Part shown: piece by piece, positions 1 through 10,356 of the stretch | How positions within the stretch are numbered: the stretch's first letter is position 1 | Layout of the letters: the number at the start of each line of letters is the position of its first letter | From: Cyathus striatus | Taxonomy: Eukaryota; Basidiomycota; Agaricomycetes; Agaricales; Nidulariaceae | Length of the DNA: 64,000 nt | NCBI GenBank assembly: GCA_025738555.1 | Contig: JAOVFP010000007.1 | Span: 1,302,001-1,366,000, forward strand | Direction of reading: 5' to 3' | The notes under the pieces: model-generated | Databases searched by the model: none | Told to the model about the DNA's origin: nothing | What the model saw: only the letters and a program-made list of their open reading frames with translations | Position numbers and translations under genes: made by a program

Positions 1-780
1 TAGCTGGGGGCTGCAGTTGCAGCTAGGAATCATTCCTATTGCAGTTACAAGTTTGATGCCCACAACAACCTGTCTTTTAGCTCTTATATTTCACCTATAT
101 CAAAACATATATATGCAAACTTGACTTTACCCTTAACCACCACCACCACTATCCAGTAAGTCATTTTTAGTCCCTTTTCTTTGCTTTTTCACCATTTTTA
201 AAATGCTTTACATCTCAAAGGCAATCTCTCAAGGATTTAAAGGAGTTGCATGCTCTCAAATTAAAGGGATCATATGCTCCATACTCAACATGGAGAAAGA
301 CTCCATTTCCTCAAACATGAAGGACTGGGTTGTCATGTACATTCTTCTTTTTTTCTTGTCATATTCTCAATTAATGGAATGGTAGAACAGGTATGCACCA
401 CAGCAGGAATCAGAAGGAGGCTGATCACATCACTGTGTGTGGTTTGGACAGCAGCAGTAGATGAAAACTGTACAATGTTAAAACTAATTGTAATAAGATT
501 TATGTAGTGTTCTCATACTTACCATATACCCTTTTCTTGATACCAAATATGTCATATATGTTTTTTTGGCAATTTTATGCTTCCCACCATAAGTCAAGCA
601 CTCAAAAAATGCATATGGAAACTTATATTCCCAATTTTGGTTGTTCTAAATGTATGTAATGTTATCTCTCATATATTCACATTATACTGTACATATCTAA
701 ACTAATTATAGTACATGACTGTTGTACCTCATTTACTCAAATATAGTACCCCTGATGACCAATGTGTAGTACCACTGTGG
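1..780. other. AT-rich stretch, no gene recognised
   Basis: I see only short open frames without a recognisable domain. The stretch lies directly upstream of the CxC-family remnant, so part of it may be the 5' end of that gene, decayed beyond recognition. A GTAAGT at about 157-162 could be a relic splice donor. Confidence 0.4.
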
Positions 781-841
781 AACATCATTCCACACAGCTA
801 CTAACTGAAAATTTGAGGGAGCAGAATCACCATCCAATATT

Positions 842-1344
842 ATGAAATTTTTGGAGGAAGTTGAAGAGTCCATGCCAAATTATGTATGTATTGACAAGGC
901 ATATTTGGTACTAAGAAATCTTCTTAATGATGCAAGAAGAGAGCAATAGAAAACCTGAAAAAAAACTAAAGATATAGTGTAAATAGTTATTATTATACAA
1001 ATTACAGAGTTAAAGACTTCCTCTGTAGAATATTTTGCAATCTATTTGAAAAGAGCTTTTAATACACAGGTAAGATACATATTATAATTATTTCAAAACA
1101 TTTTTAAAACTACTACTTGTCATAGGCATGTGAACAGCTTAATGCTTAGCTTGGTGGCTTTGAGTCTATTTTAAAAAAAATGACTCCAAGCAATTTTAAT
1201 TGGTTTTTACACACCATGTTGTTTTATTACAGTAAACATGTTATAAATAGGCAAGCAAGAAGAAGACAGAAAGCTAATGGAATGGAAGTGGAAGAAGATG
1301 TAGCAGAGAATGATGACTTTCCAGCTGAAGATATTGTTCTCTAA
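842..1344 (+). pseudogene. Remnant of a CxC5/CxC6-like gene (cysteine-cluster protein associated with KDZ transposons)
   Basis: Two blocks of coding-like sequence read in the forward direction. The first (842-949) encodes EEVEESMPNYVCIDKAYLVL and runs into TAG at 947-949. The second (about 1126-1344) follows a possible acceptor AG and encodes ACEQLNA-stop-LGGFESILKKM and FNWFLHTMLFYYSKHV, with TAG at 1147-1149, ending at TAA 1342-1344. From memory of the family, proteins found with basidiomycete KDZ transposons carry a conserved NAWLGGFESI-type motif, so the internal TAG stands where Trp (TGG) is expected; the first TAG also fits a lost Trp. The N-terminal cysteine cluster is not visible. This is a broken 3' fragment; the family call is inference from motif recall. 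Confidence 0.55.
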
Positions 1345-1499
1345 ATAACTAAACTCATGTATTAGTAATCACATCTAGTAACACATACAGTACAATTATG
1401 CTTCAGCTAATGTTGTTTGGTTTTTTGGAAAAAGGTTTGATGTAAATCTCTGAAATAACTAATGCAAAAAAATTAATACAGTAAAATTTATTTGAATTT

Positions 1500-3640
1500 T
1501 CACTTACAAGTAGAATTTCCTCAACTTGATGTGCAAGTTTCCACTGCTCTTCTGATAGATGAAATCCACTTTGATTGTTGTTGGAATTACCAGTTAACTG
1601 CTCAATAATTGGTCAGAAATAGATATGAGCTGAGAGACAATTCAAATCTGAATTCCAATGAGTTGGAATCTGTTGTGCAAGAGTTCTTGTGTTACCAGAA
1701 AACTCTTCATCATCTTCAATAAGCTTGTTGAATTCTCTTTCAATGTTGTTATATCATGAATCCTGCAAGCCAGTCCTGAAATCTACAACAAAATTAGAAA
1801 TTTTAAATATAATGATGGAATAAAATATACTCTAGGAAAAATTCCAAGTGCAATTTGGCTTTCACTTTCTTCAATTATAATGTCTTCTTGTTCCATAATT
1901 GGAATGGACTTTCTTTCAAAAGTTTTAATTGCTGCATTATTATGCATTTCCCTTCCATTATCATTCAAAGTCACATTACTAGATGCATCTGCTTCTTCAC
2001 TGATAGCTTTATTGTCTAGATTGGTATTATCATCTTCCTCAATAACTGGTTGAGCTGCATCACCTGCAATTTCAACAACCTCCTTCCTTGGCTTCTGGAA
2101 GAAAAAGGCAATGAAAATCTAAACAAATATTGAGTATAATTATGAATTAATGTGTTTATTTACTTACTTTGGCAACCAAGTTAATGATATAGGCAAAACA
2201 ACAAGTATGAGATGCCATTCCTCAGAATTTGAGAAGGTAAATAGGAAGTATATGAGCTAAGGAATCACAATTGACAGCATTATCCATACAAATAACATGA
2301 ATCTGAAAATATTTCAGTAAAATTTATATTGTTATTGCAAAGAAAACTTTTGTGGATTCATCTAGACCAAAGTGTTTCAAGCAATCAGAAACAATCTTTG
2401 CAAGATTTTCACCACTATATTTTTCTGTAAGCCTGTGAATATAGTATTAGTGTTAACACTATATAATAATGTGTAATAAATTACCTCCATCCATCTAAAG
2501 CAATATGAACTGAAATGTCTAATTGCTATAAGTAAAATAAAATTAGTTTAATAATAAAATAAAATTGTATTTTATGTCTTACTGCAAAATATTCTTTAAT
2601 GCATTGTGAAAATACAGTATGGAGTGCTCAGACATCATGGCTAACAGTAATTGGGTGTGGAATTTTGGTTCCTGGCCAAAGCATTTCAACTTCCATCTGA
2701 TACTCTTCATCCAGAACAGAATTGAATGGGCAATAATTCTTGACACATCATATAGCAAGGTAGCCTCAGAATACTGTATATCAGGTACTCCTTCAGACTG
2801 AGAGGAGGTCCCAACTGATGGTTTACCAAAGCAAGCAAAGCAGGCTTCTTGACCTCTCTTTAAGTTACTTGTACCATCACATGATCACATTTGTGCATGT
2901 GTCACATCTGGATGATTTTTTTTATCTGGATAAGTTTTGCATCTTGTAGAGCATGTGTTCTGCCTGCACTGCAAAATGCAGTTTTCATTACTTTTCATTT
3001 ACATACCTTGTTACTTATGTACTGTCATTTATATGACATTTCATGTTTTATGTAGTACATAAATGTCATACCTACAGTCTGAGAATACAGCTTCACATTT
3101 CCCCCCAGTTCAGTTCTAATGTGTGCTCACTAGGATCTGGAGGTCAGATGGATGTGCTGGCCACTCACACTATTTCTTCATTGAGAAGATACTGCCAAGT
3201 GGTATTCTTCCTCTACAATTTGAAGATGAACTCAATGTTGTCTGGTTGACCATCAGATGTGGTGCTACATTTAACAAACACATTATAATGGTTATAAACA
3301 TCTGCTTGCCAAGATGTATGTGGTGCTTCTAAATAAATTTTGAGACATCTTGTTCATAATTTTAAAATAAAATAACACACCAATAATCTCCCCACCTGAC
3401 AAATGCCACACTTCATAATTCTCCATATCTTTAATATTGATATCTTTGGCTCTTTTATGAACTTTAATTGGTGATACAATAACTGGTGCAGTGATAACAC
3501 CATCCACTACTTCTGGACTAGGTGTATAGAATAGTTGTTCTAGTATGAACTGCTGGAGCATTATCAATAGTGTTAGATGTCTTTTTTTTAGCTGGTACAC
3601 CAGCAGAGCAATCCTACTTGTACCTAGGCATAGTGCAAAG
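1500..3640 (-). pseudogene. Decayed hAT-family transposase (relative of the element at 38.1-41.6 kb)
   Basis: The minus strand carries scattered segments that match the hAT transposase at 38439-41343 in the same order. The start-proximal part (3292-3600) encodes GVITAPVIVSPIKVHKR, against GVITAPVIISPIKSRQR in the better copy. The part at 1783-1974 encodes SQIALGIFPRV, against RQIALGIFPRV. The segment at about 1500-1760 matches the better copy at about 39400-39680. The frame is broken by many stops and indels, and nothing matching the C-terminal third is found; the sequence below 1500 belongs to the unrelated CxC remnant. Terminal inverted repeats could not be found. It is an old, truncated relative of the same hAT family, not a product of the same insertion. 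Confidence 0.75.
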
Positions 3641-4190
3641 GTGGAAAGAGAGTGGGGATGAAGAAAGATAGCCAGCAGATCTCAGAGTCACATAGCCAAC
3701 TGCCAGTCACACAGAAATTGATATGATTACTAAATAAAATGGTTCTATTTCTATCCATGGCACTGCAGATCAGGTCTGACCCAAACCCATAAAAATAAGC
3801 CAGGTACATGTCATACCCAGTATTTGGCTTATCTGTGTTAGTTCCTACATTACAAGTTGGTTATATATCCAGTTGGGATAAGACTGATAGAGGATGTATG
3901 GAAAAGAACTTCTCACAGCTGTGACTGCTTGTGCTCAATATTGAGCACTGAGCCAACATACACAGCTGCAAAACTCATTTAAAACATCATTTGAAACCTT
4001 GTTGCTATGAGGACACTCTGTGGGAGCCATAATAGAAAAGAAACTTGGATTAGAAATTTCTTATGTTTTTCCATTACACAATTATTGACCATTATTATCC
4101 TTTTGAACCCAATAGAATTTAAATTTGAAATTGAAATTGAACTCTAATTTATGTACATTATACATTACAGTTGAGAAACAAAAAAAATTG
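3641..4190. other. Spacer between hAT remnant and the 3' end of NB-ARC/TPR gene 1
   Basis: No coding sequence recognised. The side nearest 3641 should hold the degenerate terminal region of the hAT remnant by analogy with the intact element, where about 270 bp separate the start codon from the inverted repeat, but I cannot see the repeat itself. Confidence 0.35.
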
Positions 4191-4194
4191 TTAT

Positions 4195-7100
4195 GTTCTG
4201 ATATCTAGAGCTGCCACTTCCAATGTCTCTGACACTATCAATGATCCAAGCTCTCTATATGTAAATACAAGATTGGCCATACTCAAAAGGGTGTCAGGAT
4301 GCTACTTGCTCAGTACTCTGGTTCTGATGTCTAGGACTGCCACTTCCAATTCCTCTGCCTCTTTCAATTTTCCAAGCTTTCTGTATGTAAATGCAAGATT
4401 GACCATACTTAAAATAGTGGAAGGATGCTCCTTGCCCAGCACTCTGGTTCTGATATCTAGGACTATGACTTCCAATTCCTCTGCCTCTTTCCATTTTTCA
4501 AGGTTTGAATATGTACATGCAAGCTTGGCCATACTTGAAAGGGTGTCAGGATGCTCCTTGCCCAGTACTCTGGTTCTGATATCTAGGACTATGACTTCCA
4601 ATTTCTCTGCCTCTTTCAATTTTCCAAGCTTTCTGTATGTAAATGCAAGCTTGGCCATACTTGAAAGGGTGTCAGGATGCTCCTTGCCCAGTACTCTGGT
4701 TCTGATATCTAGGACTATGACTTCCAATTTCTCTGCCTCTTTCAATTTTCCAAGCTTTCGGTATGTAAATGCAAGCTTGGCCATACTTGAAAGGGTGTCA
4801 GGATGCTCCTTGCCCAGTACTCTGGTTCTGATATCTAGGACTATGACTTCCAATTCCTCTGCATCCTTCAATTTTCCAAGCTTTCTGTATGTAAATGCAA
4901 GATTGACCATACTTAAAATAGTGGAAGGATGCTCCTTGCCCAGCACTCTGGTTCTGATATCTAGGACTATGACTTCCAATTCCTCTGCCTCTTTCCATTT
5001 TTCAAGGTTTGAATATGTACATGCAAGCTTGGCCATACTTGAAAGGGTGTCAGGATGCTCCTTGCCCAGTACTCTGGTTCTGATATCTAGGACTGCCACT
5101 TCCAATTCCTCTGCCTCTTTCAATTTTCCAAGCTTTCCATATGTAAATGCAAGATTGGCCATACTCAAAAGAGTGGAAGGATGCTCCTTGCCCAGCACTC
5201 TAGTTCTGATGTCTAGGACTACCACTTCCAATTCCTCTGACTCTTTCCATTTTTCAAGGTTTGAATATGTACATGCAAGCTTGGCCATACTTGAAAGGGT
5301 GTCAGGATGCTCCTTGCCCAGTACTCTGGTTCTGATATCTAGAACTGCCACTTCCAATTCCTCTGCATCTTTCAATTTTCCAAGCTTTCTGTATGTAAAT
5401 GCAAGATTGACCATACTTAAAATAGTGGAAGGATGCTCCTTGCCCAGCACTCTGGTTCTGATATCTAGGACTATGACTTCCAATTCCTCTGCCTCTTTCC
5501 ATTTTTCAAGGTTTGAATATGTACATGCAAGATTGGCCATACTTGAAAGGGTGTCAGGATGCTCCTTTCCCAGCACTCTAGTTCTGATGTCTAGGACTAC
5601 CACTTCCAATTCCTCTGCCTCTTTCAATTTTCCAAGCTTTCCATATGTAAATGCAAGATTGGCCATACTCAAAAGAGTGGAAGGATGCTCCTTGCCCAAC
5701 ACTCTGGTTCTGATATCTAGGACTATGACTTCCAATTCCTCTGCCTCTTTCCATTTTTCAAGGTTTGAATATGTACATGCAAGATTGGCCATACTTGAAA
5801 GGGTGTCAGGATGCTCCTTGCCCAGTACTCTGGTTCTGATATCTAGGACTGCCACTTTCAATTCCTCTGCCTCTTTCAATTTTCCAAGCTTTCCATATGT
5901 AAATGCAAGATTGGCCATACTCAAAAGAGTGGAAGGATGCTCCTTGCCCAGCACTCTAGTTCTGATGTCTAGGACTACCACTTCCAATTCCTCTGCCTCT
6001 TTCCATTTTTCAAGGTTTGAATATGTACATGCAAGACTGGCCATGGTTGAAAGGGTGTCAGGATGCTCCTTGCCCAGTACTCTGGTTCTGATATCTATGA
6101 CTGCCACTTCCAATTCCTCTGCCTCTTTCAATTTTCCAAGCTTTCCATATGTAAATGCAAGATTGACCATACTTAAAATGGTGGAAGGATGCTTCTTGCC
6201 CAGCACTTTAGTTCTGATGTCTAGGACTGTGACTTCCAATTCCTCTGCCTCTCTCAATTTTTCAAGCTTTCTGTATGTAGATGCAAGATTGGCCATACCC
6301 AAAATGGTGAAAGGATGCTCCTTGCCCAGTACTCTGGTTCTGATGTCTAGAACTGCCACTTCCAATTCCTCTGCCTCTTTCAATTTTCCAAGCTTTCTGT
6401 ATGTACATGCAAGATTGGCCATACTTGAAAGGGTATCAGGATGCTCCTTGTCCAGTACTCTAGTTCCAATGTCTAGGACTGCCACTTCCAATTCCTCTGC
6501 CTCTTTCCAATTTCCAAGCTCTCTGTATATACATGCAAGATTGGCCATACTCAAAATGGTGAAAGGATGCTCCTTGCCCAGTACTCTGGTTCTGATATCT
6601 AGGGCTGCCACTTCCAATTCCTCTGCCTCTCTCAATTTTCCAAGTTCTCTGTATGTAAATGCAAGACTGGCCATACTCAAACAGGTGTTAGAATGCTCCT
6701 TGCCCAGTACTCTGGTTCTGATGTCTAGGACTGCTACTTCCAATTCCTCTGCTAATTTCAATTTTCCAAAGTACATGTATGTACATGCAAGATTTGCCAT
6801 ACTCGAAAGGGTGTCAGGATGCTCCTTGCCCAGTACTCTGATTCTTATATCTAAGGCTGCTACATTCAATTCCTCTGCCTCTTTCCATTTTTCAAGGTTT
6901 GAATATGTATATGCAAGACTGGTCATACTTCTAAGAGTATCAGGATGCTCCTTGCCTAGTACTCTGGTTTTGATATCTAAGGCTGCCACATTCAATTCCT
7001 CTGCCACTTTCAGTTTCCCAAAGTATGTGTATGTACATGCAAGCTTGGCCATACTCTCAAGTGTGTCAGGATGCTCTTTGCCCAGTACTCTTGTTCTGAT

Positions 7101-7490
7101 ATCTAGGGCTGCCACTTCCAATTCCTCTGCCTTTTTCCATTTTCCAAGGTTTGAATATGTACATGCAAGATTGGCCATACTCAAAAGGGTGGAAGGATGC
7201 TCCTTTCCCAGTACTCTGGTTCTGATTTCTAGGGCTGCCACTTCCAATTCCTCTGCCTCTTTCCATTTCCCAAGGGATCCATATGTCCATGCAAGACTGG
7301 CCATACTGAAAAGAGTGTCAGGATGCTCCTTGCCCAGTACTCTGGTAATAATTTCTAAGGCTGGCACTTCCAATTCCTCTGCCTCTTTTAATCTTCCAAG
7401 AGACTCATATGTACATGCAAGTTCAATAATACTTTTAAGAGTGACAGGATGCTCTTCTGTATATATTTCTTTTGTTATTTTAACTATTCT
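4195..7490 (-). repeat. 126-bp tandem repeat array encoding TPRs, with 252- and 504-bp higher-order units
   Basis: The unit is 126 bp (42 codons). Two unit types alternate over much of the array: one with HPDTL..ACTYSNLEKW and one with HPSTL..AFTYGKLGKL, giving 252-bp dimers. Near the 3' end of the gene a longer period of exactly 504 bp is visible: the same landmark (AAGGATGCTC preceded by TAGTGG on the plus strand) recurs at 4421, 4925 and 5429. Two neighbouring units at about 4547-4672 and 4673-4798 differ by only one base that I can see. Units toward the N-terminal end (6700-7490) are more divergent. This gradient indicates recent local duplication or gene conversion. Confidence 0.9.
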
Positions 7491-7505
7491 TTCTCTTACA
7501 TTCAC
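4302..7505 (-). CDS. TPR-repeat half of NB-ARC/TPR (NLR-like) gene 1
   Basis: A 1067-codon open frame made almost wholly of about 25 tandem 42-residue tetratricopeptide repeats of the kinesin-light-chain type (TPR_10/TPR_12). The consensus contains TRVLGKEHPDTLSSMANLAC, then TYxxLGKLKEAEELEV. Such arrays form superhelical ligand-binding scaffolds and are the usual C-terminal sensor part of fungal NB-ARC (STAND/NLR-like) proteins. It is in the same frame as the NB-ARC half (7551-9083) but separated from it by TAG at 7551-7553, where the paralogue has TGG (Trp). It ends at TAG 4302-4304, where other repeats have GAG in GKEHP; one more decayed repeat then runs in frame to TAA 4191-4193. The original gene therefore probably ended at 4191. 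Whether this half is expressed alone, by readthrough, or not at all cannot be told from sequence. Confidence 0.8.
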   Translation of the reverse strand: MNVRERIVKITKEIYTEEHPVTLKSIIELACTYESLGRLKEAEELEVPALEIITRVLGKEHPDTLFSMASLAWTYGSLGKWKEAEELEVAALEIRTRVLGKEHPSTLLSMANLACTYSNLGKWKKAEELEVAALDIRTRVLGKEHPDTLESMAKLACTYTYFGKLKVAEELNVAALDIKTRVLGKEHPDTLRSMTSLAYTYSNLEKWKEAEELNVAALDIRIRVLGKEHPDTLSSMANLACTYMYFGKLKLAEELEVAVLDIRTRVLGKEHSNTCLSMASLAFTYRELGKLREAEELEVAALDIRTRVLGKEHPFTILSMANLACIYRELGNWKEAEELEVAVLDIGTRVLDKEHPDTLSSMANLACTYRKLGKLKEAEELEVAVLDIRTRVLGKEHPFTILGMANLASTYRKLEKLREAEELEVTVLDIRTKVLGKKHPSTILSMVNLAFTYGKLGKLKEAEELEVAVIDIRTRVLGKEHPDTLSTMASLACTYSNLEKWKEAEELEVVVLDIRTRVLGKEHPSTLLSMANLAFTYGKLGKLKEAEELKVAVLDIRTRVLGKEHPDTLSSMANLACTYSNLEKWKEAEELEVIVLDIRTRVLGKEHPSTLLSMANLAFTYGKLGKLKEAEELEVVVLDIRTRVLGKEHPDTLSSMANLACTYSNLEKWKEAEELEVIVLDIRTRVLGKEHPSTILSMVNLAFTYRKLGKLKDAEELEVAVLDIRTRVLGKEHPDTLSSMAKLACTYSNLEKWKESEELEVVVLDIRTRVLGKEHPSTLLSMANLAFTYGKLGKLKEAEELEVAVLDIRTRVLGKEHPDTLSSMAKLACTYSNLEKWKEAEELEVIVLDIRTRVLGKEHPSTILSMVNLAFTYRKLGKLKDAEELEVIVLDIRTRVLGKEHPDTLSSMAKLAFTYRKLGKLKEAEKLEVIVLDIRTRVLGKEHPDTLSSMAKLAFTYRKLGKLKEAEKLEVIVLDIRTRVLGKEHPDTLSSMAKLACTYSNLEKWKEAEELEVIVLDIRTRVLGKEHPSTILSMVNLAFTYRKLGKLKEAEELEVAVLDIRTRVLSK

Positions 7506-7550
7506 TTCTATTTTGTAGATACCAATTTTATTTAATACAGCTGCTAACTT

Positions 7551-9083
7551 CTATAAAAGTATGTAGTCTTGGTTGCTGTATAATTCCTCTTCATTTGATA
7601 GAATATTAATAACATGAACTATAATTGTGTGATTATATGCATATTCCTCTAGTGTATTCTCATGTCTTATTGACATTGCCAATATTCCACTTGTATTCAA
7701 ACTCCATAATTTTTTTTCAGTAATTGATAGTCTATCTTGACACCAATGCTGAACTACTGGGTGAAAATTATAATATTTTGTGCCCATGTGTATTTTTATT
7801 AATGAATATGACAAGAGCATTGCAATTGCTTCAGTGAATAAAAAATAATTCCAATCTTCATTATCATCCAAATTGAACAAATCTTTATCCATATTCCTAA
7901 ACAAATTAAATACACTTTCATCAGAATATTCAGCAAGTGTTACATGATAGTTCTCAGCTGCTCTTTGAAACATCATTTGAGGAATTTTTTCATTGTGAAG
8001 AAAGGCACAGATATTTATAATATTAAGTGCATATTTGGCTGCACATGCTGTGTCATATTGTGTCACATCTTGTGATATTTTTTTTATTTTTTGAAATGAA
8101 ATTTCCCAAGTGCCATAAACAGTTTTGTCATACTTTGATGCACCACAAAATGTTTTGTTGTTCATTAACTTTGCTCTGTGCTTCTTGTAAACACTCTTAA
8201 ACTCTGTAATGTCACAACCAGATTGTATATATGCTCCTGCATGATCAATAGCAAGTGGAAGCCCATAAAGCTCTGAAACTATTTCTTTGGCCACATTTTC
8301 ATATATTTCATATTGTTTAGAGAGCCCACAAACTTTTAGTAGTAGACATACAGCAGTATCTTCACTCATTTCAGTAACCTCCATTGAGTGTTCAGCTGTA
8401 GTTATTTTTCTCAGTTCATGATTTCTGCTTGTGATCAGTATATTTCCCTTATTCTTAGGTGGTAGGAAGTTCTCCACATTTTTTGGGTGACCATCTGCAT
8501 TATCAAAGATCATCAACCATCTGCACTTTTGAATTGATATCCAATTGAGCACCACAGCTGGAGAAAATTCTAATTTCTGCACTGCAAGATATGTTTTGAA
8601 GATATCTCTAAGACTCTGTACCACAGTATCTTCTGAAGAGGTATCAATCCAAAATGTGTAAACATAGCTGTACAAGAGTTAATATTCTATTGATTGTAAA
8701 TTAATGTTAACCTACAAGTCTTCTGTGTCATCTATAAACTTTAGACAGATTTGGGTTTTACCAATTCCTCCCATTCCATAAAGAAGAAAATATTTTCTGG
8801 ATAAATCATTTGACATCTCAGGCTCAAAATGTTTCTTCAGAGTTTCGAGATATTGTTCTTGTCCTGTAAACATTTGGCTTGTACATGGAGGTGTTTTTTG
8901 AATTGGAGATAGTTGCCCATGATTGGCTATGTTGACCTAGAGCAGTAAATATTTCAAGGACAATACACAAATACAATCTCAGATATGGTTTACCTGAGAA
9001 TTGACATAATAATTGGGTTGATCTATCATAATAGGTTGATGTTGCACAAAGTTGCTTGCATTTCGAAATACTCCAGAGGACAT
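7551..9083 (-). CDS. NB-ARC half of NB-ARC/TPR (NLR-like) gene 1
   Basis: Predicted signalling ATPase of the STAND/NB-ARC class. Three exons: 8994-9083, 8716-8936 and 8667-7551, with introns of 57 nt (8937-8993) and 48 nt (8668-8715), both GT..AG and at the same places as in gene 2. The ATG at 9083 is chosen because it aligns with the paralogue and lies 51 bp from a shared TATA box. Motifs in order: P-loop GMGGIGKTQ near residues 84-92; kinase-2 RWLMIFDNAD near 153-162; GNILITSR near 178-185; GLPLAIDHAG near 239-248; and FHPVVQHWCQDRL, occupying the place of the MHD motif, near 404-416. The frame stops at TAG 7551-7553 after 475 residues, just before the TPR domain. There is no separate N-terminal effector domain. 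A natural NB-ARC-only protein, a broken gene, or stop-codon readthrough are all possible. Confidence 0.82.
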
Positions 9084-9133
9084 GTTGAAAGACAAGGGGA
9101 ATGCACTGCAATGTGCATCGATGAACATCTTAT

Positions 9134-9141
9134 CTTTATAT
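9134..9141 (-). promoter_or_regulatory. TATA box of NB-ARC/TPR gene 1
   Basis: Minus strand ATATAAAG, starting 51 bp upstream of the ATG. The same string at the same distance precedes gene 2 (44972-44979), with most of the leader between TATA and ATG conserved. Confidence 0.55.
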
Positions 9142-10340
9142 GTGGCCAGTGTGTGATGTAGTTTTCGACAGAATCAAACTCTATCTTCTGAATCTGTATT
9201 GGGCACCCACAAATTTTCTAGATTTGCTTGATAAAGATTAATTCATACCCATCATTATCGCCATTTTTAGTAGTTGCATTCACACTATCGCTGTTACCCG
9301 GCTAATTATAAGTATAACTTTCACATCTAGCGCTACGTCTCGCTGTGTTTGGTTAAGCAAGCACACTATTTTTATGGTTATCCATCTTCGCGTGGAAGTT
9401 GCCAGCGAAGTTCTATACCCATGAGGGGAATGGGGAACACGACTTACGAGTACGAGTATCCCATTTTTCTTCGCAATTGTGTTCGTTTCACATGTCAAGG
9501 ATCGATGGGAAAAAGTTGTAATGTGTAGAGCGGACTAACGTCTCGATCCATAAGCTCTTATAAAATGCAGCCTAGGCAACGCAATCACCAGGCTGTACAT
9601 AACGCTCCCACATTTTGCTTCCATCCATGCGTCACGCTTAGCCGGCTATCTTGTGAGCGATCATAGTTGCTCTTCGCCATATTGATGTTGTACAGTACAT
9701 TCTGTTCGGCCTTGATAATGTCATCGATATTCTAATTTTGCTCCGGTTGTTTTTGCCGCAGAATCTTCTCCAGTGACTGTGCAATTCCCTCAGAAGAGGA
9801 TCTTGGGTAGTAACTGCCTGCCAGGCTGGCACACATCACATCGCCAATACTCTCTGGCCATAAAAGTGGTGATAACATCTTTATCTCTATATATAACACG
9901 ATAAAAATACGCTACTTCACAGCGGTATAAGGAAACCTGGTTGGTGCACTCAGTGAACAGATGATGTTGGGAGGACTACATAAGTAGCTCACCCTGATCC
10001 GATGTTGCCCCTCTTTCTACTACCTTATAGCGCTTTACGATAGTATCACCCAATACTTATCCTACATATGCGAAACACTGAGAAGAAGAGAGGAAGTGCT
10101 GGAGGGATAGTAAGTAATTGCGACGACGAGATCTATGAGATCTTGGTGAGAGCTTAGAAGCGGCAGGATCGGACTTGGAACGGACTGTGGTAAAGTCACA
10201 CCCTTGGCAACGCCTGTCACGGTGTTGCTTCCACCCGTCTGTTTGTCGTTCTCTGATCGCGATTTCCTTCCTCTCTGACGTCTCTTCCTCCCTCTGGACC
10301 CCCAGCCCTACTAACTTTATATTCAACAACAAATAATACA
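9142..10340. other. Upstream spacer of gene 1 made of dispersed repeat modules
   Basis: No gene recognised. About 9230-9520 belongs to a dispersed module (R1) with a conserved core around 'ggggaacacgacttacgag' and 'cttcgcaattgtgtt', also at about 12.24-12.56, 26.09-26.35, 45.10-45.29 and 59.17-59.46 kb. About 9540-9960 belongs to a second module (R2) also seen around 27.4-27.75, 45.4-45.75 and split at 51.29-51.5/54.11-54.24 kb. About 10.0-10.34 kb begins the leader of DUF6699 copy A. Confidence 0.6.
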
Positions 10341-10356
10341 CATATGAAACATCCGC

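Noticed and set aside
4171..7518. Plus-strand open frame of 1115 codons antisense to the TPR array
   Set aside because: The array repeats every 126 bp, a multiple of three, so an antisense frame open in one unit stays open in all. The translation has no domain, and the sense strand has the TPR consensus. Similar antisense frames occur over gene 2 but are broken where repeats diverge.
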